Assembly (NCBI RefSeq): GCF_002087295.1
Contig: NZ_MWVI01000042.1
Span: forward strand, 1 to 64,000
DNA: 64,000 nt
Source of the DNA: Vreelandella lionensis
GTDB lineage: Bacteria > Pseudomonadota > Gammaproteobacteria > Pseudomonadales > Halomonadaceae
Direction: 5' to 3'
How positions within the stretch are numbered: position 1 is the first letter of the stretch; each line of letters starts with the position of its first letter. Below the pieces are notes generated by a model, which worked only from the letters and a program-made list of their open reading frames with translations, was not told where the DNA came from and made no database searches. This document shows positions 12,215-22,766 of this stretch, one piece after another. Position numbers and translations under genes: made by a program.

Positions 12215-12962
12215 GCGGACTCCAGCGCCGTAAAGGCCTCACGAATGGCGCGCACGGCGGCCACGGATTCGGGGTTATCGCCATGCACGCAGAGCGTGTC
12301 GCAGGGGAGCTGTAAGGCGCTGCCATCCCGGGCGGTCAGCGCTTCGCCTTTGGCCAGGGAAACGGCTTGGGCGACGATAGTGGCTTGGTCGTGATGCACA
12401 GCCCCCGGCAGGCGGCGAGAGGCGAGATGCCCAGTGGCCTCATAAGCGCGGTCAGCGAAGGTTTCAAACCACAGCGTCACGCCCATTTTTTCCGCTAATT
12501 GACGATGCGGCTCTGGGTTGGCGGTGGCCATCACCATGAGCGGCAGGCGGGCATCGAATGCCTTCACGGCCCGCATGCACCTTCCAGCAATTCCAGATTG
12601 GCAGCCATGTCGTTGTACATAGCCCCGTGGGGTTTGACGTAGCTCAGCGCGGTGCCTTCCGCTTGGCAAATGCCTGCCAGCGCGCCGATTTGGTAGAGCA
12701 TCATGTCTTCCACTTCGGCAGGAGAGCAGGCCATGGAGCGGCGGCCAAAGCCCATTAAATCCGGGTAGCCGGGGTGCGCGCCGATCTTCACGCCGTGCTG
12801 GACGGCAGGCGCCACCGTTTTACGCATCACATGGGGGGCTGAGACGTGGTAGCCGCAGGCAATGTTGGCACAGTCAACGTAGGGCATAACATCAGCGTCT
12901 AAACCAATCGACCAGTTGCCGAAACTTTTGCCCATATCGCAGTTAAGCAGCGGAATCGCCAT
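12211..12962 (-). pseudogene. pxpA: 5-oxoprolinase subunit A, LamB/YcsF family (frameshifted)
   Basis: PxpA is the first subunit of the 5-oxoprolinase complex. The start ATG at 12962 ([15 protein letters not shown]) follows an AGGAGA ribosome site. Signature segments are the [18 protein letters not shown] region, [15 protein letters not shown] and [11 protein letters not shown]. The frame shifts at about 12573 and continues [17 protein letters not shown] to the end, which contains LCVHGDNPESV. The length is normal at about 250 aa, so this is probably a single-base error. It leads the pxpABC operon. Confidence 0.9.
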
Positions 12963-13325
12963 AACGTCTCCTGCAGGGTTGCGTGTTGTTAGTGATTGAT
13001 ATCGCGATTGATTAGTCAAATAAGTACAAATATTGGCTAATCATGTTTATTACATAATAAGCGTGTTTATGTTTGTGCTATCGCAAAAATAATATATGGA
13101 GCCTGCGTCACAAGTGCCAATCGTTTTTAGCGATATTAAGTATCGGTGCTTCCTATCATGCTGTTATTTAGTGGAAAAATAGTTGACGCTAGGGCGCTAT
13201 ACGATTATCAACTAAATAAAGCGACTCAAAAAAGATTACAAAAGAGACGCCCTTATCCGCCTGATGTAGCGCCGTTGCGCCACCAATAAAAATGGCAATG
13301 AAAGGGTGATCTCGAGGAGTACCAC
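12963..13325. other. Intergenic region upstream of pxpA
   Basis: This AT-rich 363-bp gap must hold the leftward pxpABC promoter. Several candidate AT-rich boxes can be drawn and none stands out. No RNA gene or repeat is seen. Confidence 0.4.
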
Positions 13326-13484
13326 ATGCGGTTGCCAGCCCCGCGACAGCATGACCGTGCCCAACACGGCATGTTGCACTTACATTTGCATATCAACGCC
13401 TCACGATGGGAGACCATGGTGTGTGGCGTGGTGGAGGCGCTTGACGCTGTGCTTCCCGTGAATGCTTCATTACAGGCTGGTTAA
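13326..13484 (+). CDS. Possible small protein upstream of LysR
   Basis: A 52-codon frame starts with ATG and has a TCGAGGAG ribosome site seven bases upstream. It stops five bases before the LysR start. The product opens MRLPAPRQHDRAQHG and is His-rich (five His in the first 22 residues). I recognise no family. It could be a leader peptide, or the C-terminal scrap of a lost gene. Spacing to the LysR gene suggests co-transcription. Confidence 0.35.
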   Translation: MRLPAPRQHDRAQHGMLHLHLHINASRWETMVCGVVEALDAVLPVNASLQAG

Positions 13485-13489
13485 GCACG

Positions 13490-14480
13490 ATGCTGGATTT
13501 TAAGGAACTCGACGCCTTTGTTTGGGCGGTGAAACTTGGCTCTTTTCGTCAAGCGGCGGTGCGTTTACACATTACGCAACCGTCGATATCTGAGCGTATC
13601 TCGCGTTTAGAGAGCTCGGTGGGCGAGCTACTTCTTGAGCGCTCGGCGCGGCATATTCAGCCTACTATGCGTGGTAGGGAATTCTTCCTGCATGCCGAAC
13701 GTATGCTGGCCCAGCGCGATGAAGCCCTCAAACTTTTCGATAGTGAAGAAGACTTTTCCGCCCCGCTGCGCCTGGGAACGATTGAAACCATTGGCCCACA
13801 GTTGGTTCCCCACGTTTATGCAGCGGCTCACCGAGCGCTACCCGCGGTTGATTATTGAGCTCACCGTGGATTACTCCCCGGCGCTGAACGAGCGGCTGAA
13901 CAGCAATGAGCTGGATATTCTGCTAGCCATGAACGGCTACCTGCCTTCAGAGCAAATTGACCATGAGACGCTCAGCCCCTATGAAATGGGGATGTTTGTT
14001 TCACCTCGACACGCCCAGATGTTAAGCAAACGCCCTGATGCTTGGCATTCAACGCTGCCGTTTATCTCCTTTGGCAAGCTGGCGCGTCCGTATGAAGAGT
14101 TAGTAAGTTATTTAGCCGACCAAGGTGTTCAACAGCCGCGTATTCATAGTGTGAGCACGCTGATGACGATTGTGCGTTTAACCACGGAAGGGCTGGGGAT
14201 CGGCGCGCTACCAGTAGCCACCGTGCTGGATGAGTGGCGGCGGGGCGAGCTGTTCCGTTTGGCGCTTCCCGCGCCACTACCAGCCATGCACTATGATGTT
14301 ATTTGGCGCAGCGCATATCATCCTCGTTTCTGCCGTGGCGTTGGCCGCTTGGCGCAGGAGTGCGCGCTAGAGTATGCCGCTGAAAAGCATACCGAGATTA
14401 CTAACACGTGTTTTACCGGATGCTGGGTAACACCTAGCGTCCCTTCCTCCACCCCTAAGGCAACACCTCCATCAATATGA
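13490..14480 (+). pseudogene. LysR-family regulator (frameshifted)
   Basis: A LysR-type regulator with N-terminal HTH (SFRQAAVRLHITQPSISERISRLE) and a C-terminal effector domain (IIELTVDYSPALNERL, then GLGIGALPVATVLDEW). The frame shifts at about 13810, where IGPQLVP continues as TFMQRLTERYPR. The open frame runs to 14480, 16 bp before dctP. It lies between pxpABC on the minus strand and the TRAP operon on the plus strand, so it is the best candidate to control one or both. Confidence 0.82.
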
Positions 14481-14496
14481 TAAGAGGATTTTTTCT

Positions 14497-15486
14497 ATGC
14501 GTACTCGCATTGCGACCCCACTGCTTCTTGCCACTGCATGCAGCCTTGCGGCGGCATCCACGGCCCATGCCGCAGAGTGGACCATGGCCACCCCTTATGG
14601 GGACGCCAGCTTCCACACCCAGAACACCAAGCAGTTTGCTGAAGATGTGGCAGAAGCCACTGACGGCGAACTCACCATTACCGTACACAGCGGTGGGGCG
14701 CTGGTCTCTCACGGCGAGATCAAACCCTCTGTGCGTCGCGGAACGATCGATGCCGGTGAGGTGTTCCTGTCGATTCTCTCCAACGACGACCCGATTTTTG
14801 AAGTCGATACGCTGCCCGGTGGGGCCGGTAGCTACGATGATGCCTATGCGCTGTGGGAAGCCACTAAGCCGATGATTACTGAGCTATTCGCCTATGAGGG
14901 GCTGATTCCGCTCTACGCCGTCGCATGGCCTGCTCAGGGCATTTATACCGCCGAGCCGCTGACTGACCCAGCCCAGTTTGATGGGCTGCGCGTACGCGCA
15001 CCAAACATCAATACCCAGCGCTTCGTTGATAACCTGGGCGGCTGCCCGACCGAAACCGAAGAGTCGGATATCCCACCTGCCTTCAGCACTGGCCGAGTAG
15101 ATGCCATGATTACTTCAAGCTCCACCGGTACCTCCATGGCCGCGTGGGACTACGTCACCGACTACACCGACGCCAACCTGTGGCTGCCGAAGAATATCGT
15201 GTTTATCAGCCAGCGCAGCTTTGACCGCTTAGATGAAGCCACTCAAGAAGCGCTGATGGAAGCAGCGGCGCGTGCCGAAGAGCGTGGCTGGCAGATGAGC
15301 CGTGACAACAACGATGAAAGCCTGGCAGCTCTGAAAGAGAACGGCATCAGCGTGTCCGAGCCTAATGCTGACGTTGCCGCCGCGCTGCAAGCCGCAGGTG
15401 ATGAGCTATTTGCCGATTGGCAGTCCCGTGCGGATGACGAAGCCAAGCAAGGGCTGGAAACGTATCGTGCCCAGCGTAGCAACTAA
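14497..15486 (+). CDS. dctP: TRAP transporter solute-binding protein DctP
   Basis: A 329-aa periplasmic solute-binding protein of the DctP family, intact. A signal peptide ends near AHA-AEW at residues 24-26. The family segment LRVRAPNINTQRFVDNLGG follows, with the carboxylate-binding Arg in LRVR. It heads a complete tripartite dctPQM set and is separated from dctQ by a hairpin, which usually lets the binding protein be made in excess. The substrate is an organic acid. Because pxpABC and a LysR gene adjoin, 5-oxoproline is a reasonable guess but is not shown. Confidence 0.9.
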   Translation: MRTRIATPLLLATACSLAAASTAHAAEWTMATPYGDASFHTQNTKQFAEDVAEATDGELTITVHSGGALVSHGEIKPSVRRGTIDAGEVFLSILSNDDPIFEVDTLPGGAGSYDDAYALWEATKPMITELFAYEGLIPLYAVAWPAQGIYTAEPLTDPAQFDGLRVRAPNINTQRFVDNLGGCPTETEESDIPPAFSTGRVDAMITSSSTGTSMAAWDYVTDYTDANLWLPKNIVFISQRSFDRLDEATQEALMEAAARAEERGWQMSRDNNDESLAALKENGISVSEPNADVAAALQAAGDELFADWQSRADDEAKQGLETYRAQRSN

Positions 15487-15511
15487 CCTTCCGGTGCTGT
15501 GTTAATCCTCG

Positions 15512-15536
15512 GGGGCAGCCTGTGTGCTGCCCCTTT
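15512..15536 (+). terminator. Intra-operon hairpin between dctP and dctQ
   Basis: GGGGCAGC-CTGTGT-GCTGCCCC followed by TTTC lies between dctP and dctQ. It probably attenuates transcription, so that the binding protein exceeds the membrane subunits. Confidence 0.65.
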
Positions 15537-15563
15537 CTCCACGCGCTCTGTGAGACTGCGAAC

Positions 15564-16127
15564 ATGACGTTTAAATTCGACAAACTCTACCGCCTCGGTG
15601 CCTGGGGCGCAGCAGCGTGCATGGTGGCGATTTGTGCGCTGATCGCGCTTCAGGTCACTTTCCGTTTAGTGGATGCGCTATTGGTATTGGTCGGCCAGGA
15701 GCGGCTCGGTGTCAGCATTACCGGCGTCTCGGAAATGGCCTCCTATTTATTGGTAGGCGCCACCTTTCTTGGGTTGGCCTACACCTTTGTTCATCATGCC
15801 CATATCCGCGTGACCTTACTGATTTAACGCCTGCCTTCTGCGGTGCGCGTGTGGTTTGAGGTGTTTGGGCTGATTATTGCGCTGGTTATCAGCGTACTAC
15901 TGGCCTACGGCCTGATTGGTTTGGCGAGGGAAAGCCTAGAGTACAACGATGTTTCGTCGGGCTTTTTGTCGATTCCCCTGTGGATCCCCCAGGTGGTGCA
16001 GGCCGTTGGGGTACGGCTGCTGGCCCTGGCGCTGTTAGAAGCGCTGTGGATGGCCGGGCGCATTGTCATACGCGACCCGTCAAGCTTCCGCGAAGCCACT
16101 TCCATCGACGATAACGAAGCGCAGTAA
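15564..16127 (+). pseudogene. dctQ: TRAP transporter small permease DctQ (in-frame stop)
   Basis: The small four-helix membrane subunit of the TRAP transporter. ATG 15564 opens MTFKFDKLYRLGAWG. The helices are normal until HIRVTLLI, then TAA at 15825-15827 interrupts the frame. The same frame continues RLPSAVRVWFEVFGLIIALVI to a normal end at 16127. Unlike most breaks in this window it is a nonsense change, not a frameshift; CAA to TAA would explain it. It could be a base-call error or a real mutation that disables the transporter. Confidence 0.82.
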
Positions 16128-16150
16128 GCGGCTGCTCGGGAGATACCCTC

Positions 16151-17455
16151 GTGCTACTACTAAGTTTAGCGACTATTTTTACCCTGGTGCTGCTGCTGGG
16201 CAGCGGGGTGTGGATTGCCTTTGCCTTGATAGGCACAGCGTGGATTGCGCTGCAATTTTTCAGCCCTTTTGACCCTGGCCCGATTCTGGCCTCCGATTTT
16301 TGGGGCGCAAGCTACGGCTGGGATTTAACCGCGCTGCCGATGTTTATCTGGATGGGCGAGATTCTGTTTCGCTCGGGGCTGGCGGACAATATGTTCCGTC
16401 GACTTTCTCCCTGGTTGAACCGTCTGCCGGGCCGCTTGCTGCATACCAATATCATTGGCAGTGGCATGTTCGCGGCGGTGTGTGGCTCGTCGGCGGCTAC
16501 CTGTGGCACGGTGGGCAAAATGACCCTGCCGGAACTGGAGCGCCGGGGCTACGACAGCAATATGGCCATTGGCACTTTGGCCAGTGCGTCTACGCTGGGG
16601 CTGTTGATTCCACCCTCGATCGTGCTGATCGTCTACGGGGTGGTTACGGAGCAATCCATCTCGCGGCTGTTTATGGCGGGCCTTGGCCCCGGCTTGATGA
16701 TCTTGGCGCTGTTCATGGCCTATTTGGTGCTCTGGGCGCTGCTCAAAGGCAACCGTGACGGCCTGACAGGTGCTGACGAATCCGATATGAGCTTTGCCGA
16801 AAAGCTGCGTAATACCTGGTCGTTGGTGCCTATTTTGCTGCTAATCGGCGGGATTATCGTGTCGATTTACGGCGGGCTGGCATCGCCGACGGAAGCGGCA
16901 GCGGTTGGCGTGGTGCTGTCGGTGATCATTGCTCGGTTCAACGGCCACTTTAATCGGGCGATTTTTACCGATTCGCTGTTTGCTGCGGTACGCACGGCCT
17001 GCATGATTCCCTTTATTATTGCCGGGGCGTCGTTTTTAACCTCAGCCATGGGCTTTACCCAGGTACCCATGAAGCTCGCTCAGGCGATTGGTGAAATGGG
17101 GTTATCGCCCACCATGCTGCTGATTGCGCTCACGTTGCTGCTACTCATCATGGGCTGCTTTCTGGATGGTATTTCGCTCATCCTACTGGTGACGGCGATT
17201 ATCATGCCGGTGGTCAGCGCGGCAGGCTTTGACCTGATTTGGTTCGGTATCTACTTGGCGATTGTGGTGGAGATGTCGCAAATCACGCCGCCGGTTGGGT
17301 TTAACCTGTTTGTGATCCAAGGGTTAACCGGTAAGGATATTCGGACCATTACCAAGGCGACGCTGCCGTTCTTTCTACTAATGCTGCTGGCGATTGCGCT
17401 AATGCATCTCTTCCCCAGCATCGCGCTTTACCTGCCTTACGCCATGACTAGCTGA
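16151..17455 (+). CDS. dctM: TRAP transporter large permease DctM
   Basis: An intact 434-aa large membrane subunit with about 12 hydrophobic segments. Family segments include GSGMFAAVCGSSAATCGTVG, STLGLLIPPSIVLIVYG and the C-terminal EMSQITPPVGFNLFVIQG. It starts at GTG 16151, 23 bp after dctQ. Together with DctP and DctQ it forms a sodium-driven uptake system for an organic acid. Confidence 0.93.
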   Translation: MLLLSLATIFTLVLLLGSGVWIAFALIGTAWIALQFFSPFDPGPILASDFWGASYGWDLTALPMFIWMGEILFRSGLADNMFRRLSPWLNRLPGRLLHTNIIGSGMFAAVCGSSAATCGTVGKMTLPELERRGYDSNMAIGTLASASTLGLLIPPSIVLIVYGVVTEQSISRLFMAGLGPGLMILALFMAYLVLWALLKGNRDGLTGADESDMSFAEKLRNTWSLVPILLLIGGIIVSIYGGLASPTEAAAVGVVLSVIIARFNGHFNRAIFTDSLFAAVRTACMIPFIIAGASFLTSAMGFTQVPMKLAQAIGEMGLSPTMLLIALTLLLLIMGCFLDGISLILLVTAIIMPVVSAAGFDLIWFGIYLAIVVEMSQITPPVGFNLFVIQGLTGKDIRTITKATLPFFLLMLLAIALMHLFPSIALYLPYAMTS

Positions 17456-17464
17456 TTGCTAGGG

Positions 17465-18994
17465 TTAATGACCGTAAACCGACACACCGCCCCGGCCAGA
17501 GCGCTTGGTGAAGTACATGCTCTGGTCGGCGGCGTCAATCAGCTCTTGCTCATTACCAAACCCACCATCGTTGAGGCCGGCCACGCCAATCGATACGGAA
17601 ACGTAAACTGGCTTTTGATCGAGGTGTGCCATGGGGCGCTCTTGTAAACGTCGTGTGATGCGTTCGGCAAAGCATTTAGCGCTGTCGGCATCTTCATCTG
17701 GCAAAATCACTAGAAACTCTTCACCACCGTAGCGGCCCGCTACGGCGCCTGAGCGAATGAGAGAGGTAAGCGTTTTGCCAAAATGAGTCAGCACTCGATC
17801 ACCCGCCTGATGGCCGTATTGGTCGTTAAGCACTTTAAAATGGTCTAAGTCGATAAATACAACGGACATCGTGCGCTTTGTCGTGAGACAGAGATGGAAG
17901 CGCTCCCGCAACTGCTCTTCAAGCCAAGCACGGTTAGCCAACTTGGTTAGGGGGTCGATACGGCTGCGCTGCTCTAGCTTCGCATAGTCGTTTAACAATG
18001 TTTCCCGCGCCTTGTACTGAGCATCCAAGCGGGCACTGAGTGACAGAGTATGTTCAAAAAGCAGCTGTTGGGCGTTTTGAAGCAGTGCCAAACTATCTAC
18101 TCCGCAGGGGGCGCTCAATCCTAAGGCGTTTGATAACGGCGGCAGCGTGTGCTGCAAGTGAGCTAATAAGCCATCAACTGCCCAGTTATTGAAGGTAGGT
18201 AAAGTACGCCACTGCCGTAACACATCTGCTACTGCTTGCGATGGATTAGCCGATAACCACGCATCTGCGATAGGGCCAGACATACGTAAGCAAACTGCTG
18301 CCATATCGTCCGTCTCAAGGCTGCCGTGACTGTGGTAAATCGCATTGATCAATTCGTCATGCGCCCCCCACTTCGCCATTAACCATGCACCTACCAGCGT
18401 GTGGTCACAACCAAAGTAGCGCTTTTCTACCTGTATGATGTGCTGATGAGAGGAGCGGTCGTCGGCATAGAGCAGATCAGCATCGGCGGGATAAGCCTTC
18501 TGTAGTGCCAGGATGCCAATATCTTGTAGCAACGCTGTGGTAAAAATGCTGCCTGATTGGTGAGGGCAGAGCTGGTTTTCTAGGTAGCTCGCGGCGGCCG
18601 CTGCTGTGATGGCACGCTGCCAGAAGCGTGCTCGGCTGTGTGCGTCATGGTCGTCTTCAAACAGGCAAAAACTCAACACGGTGGCGAGAGTAACATCCAA
18701 GCCTAAACGCTGGGTGGCATCGAAACAGGTATGCGAGGGCTGGGGCGTACGCAGGTAATGTACGCTATTGGCCACGCTCATTACCCGTGCAGTGAGGGCA
18801 GGGTCATGCTCTATCGCTTTGGCATAGTCGCTGCACGTAGCGTCGGCAGTGCGAGCGACATTCAGCACTCGCAGGGCTGCCGCTGGTAGAGAGGGCAAGC
18901 GCTTGCATTGCAGCAATGTACTACTAATAAAACTAGGAAGCTGGTCAGCGAGAGTGGTGTAACGCGTTTCGCTGGCGGCGGTGTTAACCGTCAT
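17465..18994 (-). CDS. HDOD-GGDEF diguanylate cyclase
   Basis: A signalling protein of about 509 aa. The N-terminal HDOD domain (about residues 30-235) contains RLPSLPAAALRVLNVAR and TTALLQDIGILALQKAYP. A linking helix leads to a C-terminal GGDEF domain with an intact active site YGGEEF, plus IDPLTKLANRAWLEEQL and VFIDLDHFKVLNDQYGHQAGD. It should therefore make c-di-GMP. The start ATG at 18994 was chosen because AAGGAGATAAT precedes it; the open frame extends 41 codons further upstream. The gene is divergent from another c-di-GMP protein. Confidence 0.9.
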   Translation of the reverse strand: MTVNTAASETRYTTLADQLPSFISSTLLQCKRLPSLPAAALRVLNVARTADATCSDYAKAIEHDPALTARVMSVANSVHYLRTPQPSHTCFDATQRLGLDVTLATVLSFCLFEDDHDAHSRARFWQRAITAAAAASYLENQLCPHQSGSIFTTALLQDIGILALQKAYPADADLLYADDRSSHQHIIQVEKRYFGCDHTLVGAWLMAKWGAHDELINAIYHSHGSLETDDMAAVCLRMSGPIADAWLSANPSQAVADVLRQWRTLPTFNNWAVDGLLAHLQHTLPPLSNALGLSAPCGVDSLALLQNAQQLLFEHTLSLSARLDAQYKARETLLNDYAKLEQRSRIDPLTKLANRAWLEEQLRERFHLCLTTKRTMSVVFIDLDHFKVLNDQYGHQAGDRVLTHFGKTLTSLIRSGAVAGRYGGEEFLVILPDEDADSAKCFAERITRRLQERPMAHLDQKPVYVSVSIGVAGLNDGGFGNEQELIDAADQSMYFTKRSGRGGVSVYGH

Positions 18995-19213
18995 ATTATC
19001 TCCTTGTATGCCGTTCAGCGAAGCCGGTGGTGAGTGCCATCTGATCTGAATAGATGCTTCTAGCATATTGTGGAATATTGTGGATTCTAACGATATTGCT
19101 ATGGATAGCACTGTCAATCAGTAAGGTAGCTGTTTATGGTGCAAACGTCGCTGTGCTTTGTTAAAACAGTGGCAAAGCTTAGCTGCTCTACAACGACATA
19201 AGCGAGTGCGACG

Positions 19214-21917
19214 ATGCACACAAGGAAAGAAGCAGCAGAGATTTTTCGTCAGCTAGCGGAAGGTTTTGGGCGCAGTGGCCATCCCAACTTCTTTGCTACG
19301 CTGGTTGAACAGCTTGCTCGACTATTAACTGTGGATCACGCACTGGTGGCGGTGGTCACTCACGATAATATAGCTGAAACCTTGGCTGTTTGGTCAAATC
19401 GCGGCTTGCAAGCCAATCTCTCCTATCCCCTGGCGGGCACGCCCTGCGAAACCGTGGTGGGCCATGAGCCCTGTCTGTACGCCTGCGATGTGCGATCCCG
19501 CTTTCCAGAAGACGATCTCCTAAGCCAGCTCGGTGCCGATAGCTATATGGGGTTGCCGCTATTCGCCCCAGATGGCACCGCCATTGGTCTGCTGGCAGTG
19601 CTCCACAATCAGCCAATACAGTTTGATGGATTGGAAAATGAAATTCTGCGTATTGCGGCCGCCCAAGCTGGCGCTGAATTAGGGCGTCGCCAAGCGGAAA
19701 ATGCGCTACGCAAAAGCGAGGCCGCTGCCAAAGAGAGCGAGCGCCGGCTGAACACCTTGCTCAATCACCTGCCGGGTATGGCTTACCGCTGCCTGAATAA
19801 TCAAGACTGGACAATGCAACTGGTCAGCAAAGGGGCCGAGGCGCTTACCTGGCTACCGGCCTGATGAGCTGGAAGCGAACCGTGTGACCAGCTTTGCCAG
19901 CTTAGTCCATAAAGATGATCAGGAACGGATATTTCTGGACATACAAGAGGCCATTTGCCAGCGACGCCCCTACCGTGTGATTTATCGGATTCGCCACCGA
20001 GATGGCAGCGAACGCTGGATGTGGGAGCAAGGGCAAGCCGGTTTTTAAGGAGTCAGGGGAGGTGCTCTGCCTGGAAGGCTTTATTACTGACGTCACTGAC
20101 CAGCAGGAGTCTCAGCGCGGACAACGCGCTGTGATGCAGGTGGCCTCGACGGTCACCTCTCGGGTAGGTGAGGACTATTTTCAGCAGCTGATCGCCACAT
20201 TAACAACGCTGCTGGAGGCCGATGCGGGCTTTATTGCGCTACTGGATCAGCCGGTGCTGCCATTACAGGGAGATGGCTTTCACCCTAACAACCTGCTGCC
20301 TGCCACTACAGGTCATACTGTTAGTCTAGTGGTGGATGGTCAGATACGTAAGAACTACACGTTCCTACTCCGTGACACCCCGGTGGAGGGGGTTGTGCTA
20401 GAGCAGGAGAGCGTCGTGCATCATGGGCAGCGATTTACGTTGCCGGGAGCGAAGCTCAGCGCCCAGGCATGGATCGGTAGACGTCTGGATAATGCTAAAG
20501 GTGAGGCCATTGGGGTGATGATGGTGTTCTATAAAGCACCGCTGAACACCAACGCCTTCGCCACCTCGGTATTACGGATTCTCTCTACTGGCGCTGCCGC
20601 TGAGTTAGAGCGTCGCCGTGATCATCGCCATATACATCAATTGGCTTACACCGATAGCACGACTGGGCTACCCAACCGCGCACGGTTTATGGAAATGCTG
20701 TCTACTATGGGTCAGCTATCGGGGCAGCAGCGCTCTCCAATTATCGTTACTGTTGTTGGATCTGCGTCGTTTTAAAGAGATCAACGATCTTCATGGTCAT
20801 CAAGTGGGCGACCAGTTGCTTGCCACAGTGGCAAGACGACTACAGCACCTCGGCCTGCCTGACGTGCACTGCGCGCGCCTCTCGGGTGATGAATTTGCAT
20901 TGCTATTGCCGAGCATTGAGCGTGCTAGCCTTGATGAAGTGGTTAGGCAGTTAAGTACGCTGGTTAAACGGCCTACCAGGCTTGATCACCGCATATTTAA
21001 TCTGGATGTTAGTATTGGGTTCGCGCGTTATCCGGGCGATGTCGCTAGCCCAAGTGAGCTGTTCCAATGCTGCCAGCATTGCGCTTCATCATGCGAAAAA
21101 GCTTGAATCTAATATCTCTCCCTATACGCAAACCATGCGCCATACGCTAGAGCGCCGCCAATGGATGACTGAGCGGCTACATTCAGCGATTTTAGAGCGC
21201 CGCTTGCAGCTTTACTTCCAGCCACAGGTGGACTTAAACACCCAAACGCTGACCGGGGCAGAGGCGCTATGCCGCTGGCACGACCCGGAGTGGGGATGGG
21301 TCAGCCCCAGTGAGTTTATTCCTCTGGCCGAAGAGCGTGGGCTGATCCGCTTGTTGGGCGACTGGGTGCTTGAAGAAGCCGCCCGACAGCTCAGTGTTTG
21401 GCAGGCGGCGGGTACGCCGCTGCCGGGACGCTTATCAATTAATATCTCCGCTCAGCAGTTTGCTGACCCCCGGCTCACCACGCATATTGCTACGCTGACC
21501 TCCAATATCTCGCCCAGCGCGATTGCTCTGGAGCTAACAGAGAGCGACTTTATGCGCGACCCGGACCAAGCGGTCATTATTACCCAGGCCATGCGCCAAG
21601 CCGGGTATGCGCTGTTTATTGATGATTTTGGCACTGGCTACTCCTCGCTCTCCTATTTGCGCCGCTTTGCCGCTGATGCGCTGAAAATCGATATCTCCTT
21701 CGTGCGCGATATGCTTGATAACCATCACGATCGGGCGATTGTGCAAACGATTATCGCCATGGCAAACACATTAGAAATGAAAACCCTTGCCGAAGGCGTC
21801 GAAAGTGCCGCCCAAGCGGCACTGCTGGCAGACATGGGGTGCAACCAGGCCCAAGGCTACTGGTTTGGAAGACCGCTACCCGCCGATGAGTTCACCCGTA
21901 CTTGGCTAAACGACTAG
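19214..21917 (+). pseudogene. GAF-PAS-GAF-GGDEF-EAL signalling protein (frameshifted)
   Basis: A c-di-GMP protein of about 900 aa with, in order, a GAF domain, a PAS/PAC segment (VIYRIRHRDGSERWMWEQGQ), a second GAF-like domain, a GGDEF domain and an EAL domain. The GGDEF site reads SGDEF, so cyclase activity is doubtful. The EAL domain looks active: EAL in LTGAEALCRWH, then LTESDF, IDDFGTGYSSL, LKID and AEGVES. The likely role is c-di-GMP phosphodiesterase. The frame breaks at about 19857, 20035, 20740 and 21070, each time resuming at the expected residue. It sits beside the divergent HDOD-GGDEF gene. Confidence 0.85.
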
Positions 21918-21985
21918 ACGTCATCTTAATGTCATCACCGTTGGCATACCCTACGCGCGCCAAACCGCGACGATAGGAGTTTCCC

Positions 21986-22688
21986 ATGCGCCTGGCCCTG
22001 TTTGACCTTGATGACACCCTCCTGGATGGAGACTGCAGCGACCGCTGGAATTTATGGATGATTGAGCAAGGGTGGATCAGCGACGCGGAGCGCTTCATGG
22101 CGCGTGCAGAGCAGATGCAGCAGGCCTACCATGCGGGCAAGCTTAAGCTGGAAGAGTACCTCGCCATGACATTGGCTCCCTTGAAAGGGCGGCGAGTGGT
22201 CGACGTCGAAAAAGAGGTGGAGCGCTTCGTCGACACCCATTTGCAGCCGCGCATTTTCGATCAGGCGTGGCGCTGTCTGGAAAGCCATCGCAACGCGGGC
22301 GATACCCTGGTGCTGATCTCTGCCTCATCCCACCATTTGGTGGCCCCCATTGCGGCGGCATTGGGCATCGAGCACGTGCTCGCGGTGGAGCTGGAAGTCG
22401 CCACTTCGGAGGAGGGGCGTGTGTACACTGGGTGTAGGCAAAGGCGTGCTCTCGTACCGAGGCGGCAAGGTGATCCGCTTTCAGCAGTGGCTAGCAGAAC
22501 ACGCCATCACGCCAAGTCATACCACCTTCTACTCCGACTCCCGCAATGACCTGCCGCTGCTGCAGTACGTGGATTGCGCCGTAGCGGTCAACCCCGACCC
22601 GATATTGGCCGAGGTAGCTAGCGTAGAAGGGTGGCGGCGCTTAGACTGGCGGGCATCCGCACTTGCCCAAGTTGCTAAGGCAATTTAA
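21986..22688 (+). pseudogene. HAD-superfamily phosphatase, SerB-like (frameshifted)
   Basis: A HAD subfamily IB hydrolase of about 233 aa, related to phosphoserine phosphatase and histidinol-phosphatase-type enzymes. The nucleophile motif FDLDDTLLDGD opens the protein, LVLISASSHHL is motif II and FYSDSRNDLPLL is motif III/IV. The frame breaks at about 22430, between EEGRVYTG and GKGVLSYRGGKVIRFQQWL. The physiological substrate cannot be told from sequence. Confidence 0.8.
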
Positions 22689-22766
22689 GCGCATGGCGAG
22701 AGTTGCCAGTCGCGCCATAACGGCTCTTTGAAGGGCTCTGCTGGCAGCGCGCGTTAGACGACCAGG

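Noticed and set aside
20982..21917. Stand-alone EAL protein starting at 20982
   Set aside because: It continues the GGDEF domain of the upstream frame; the pieces form one multidomain protein with frameshifts.
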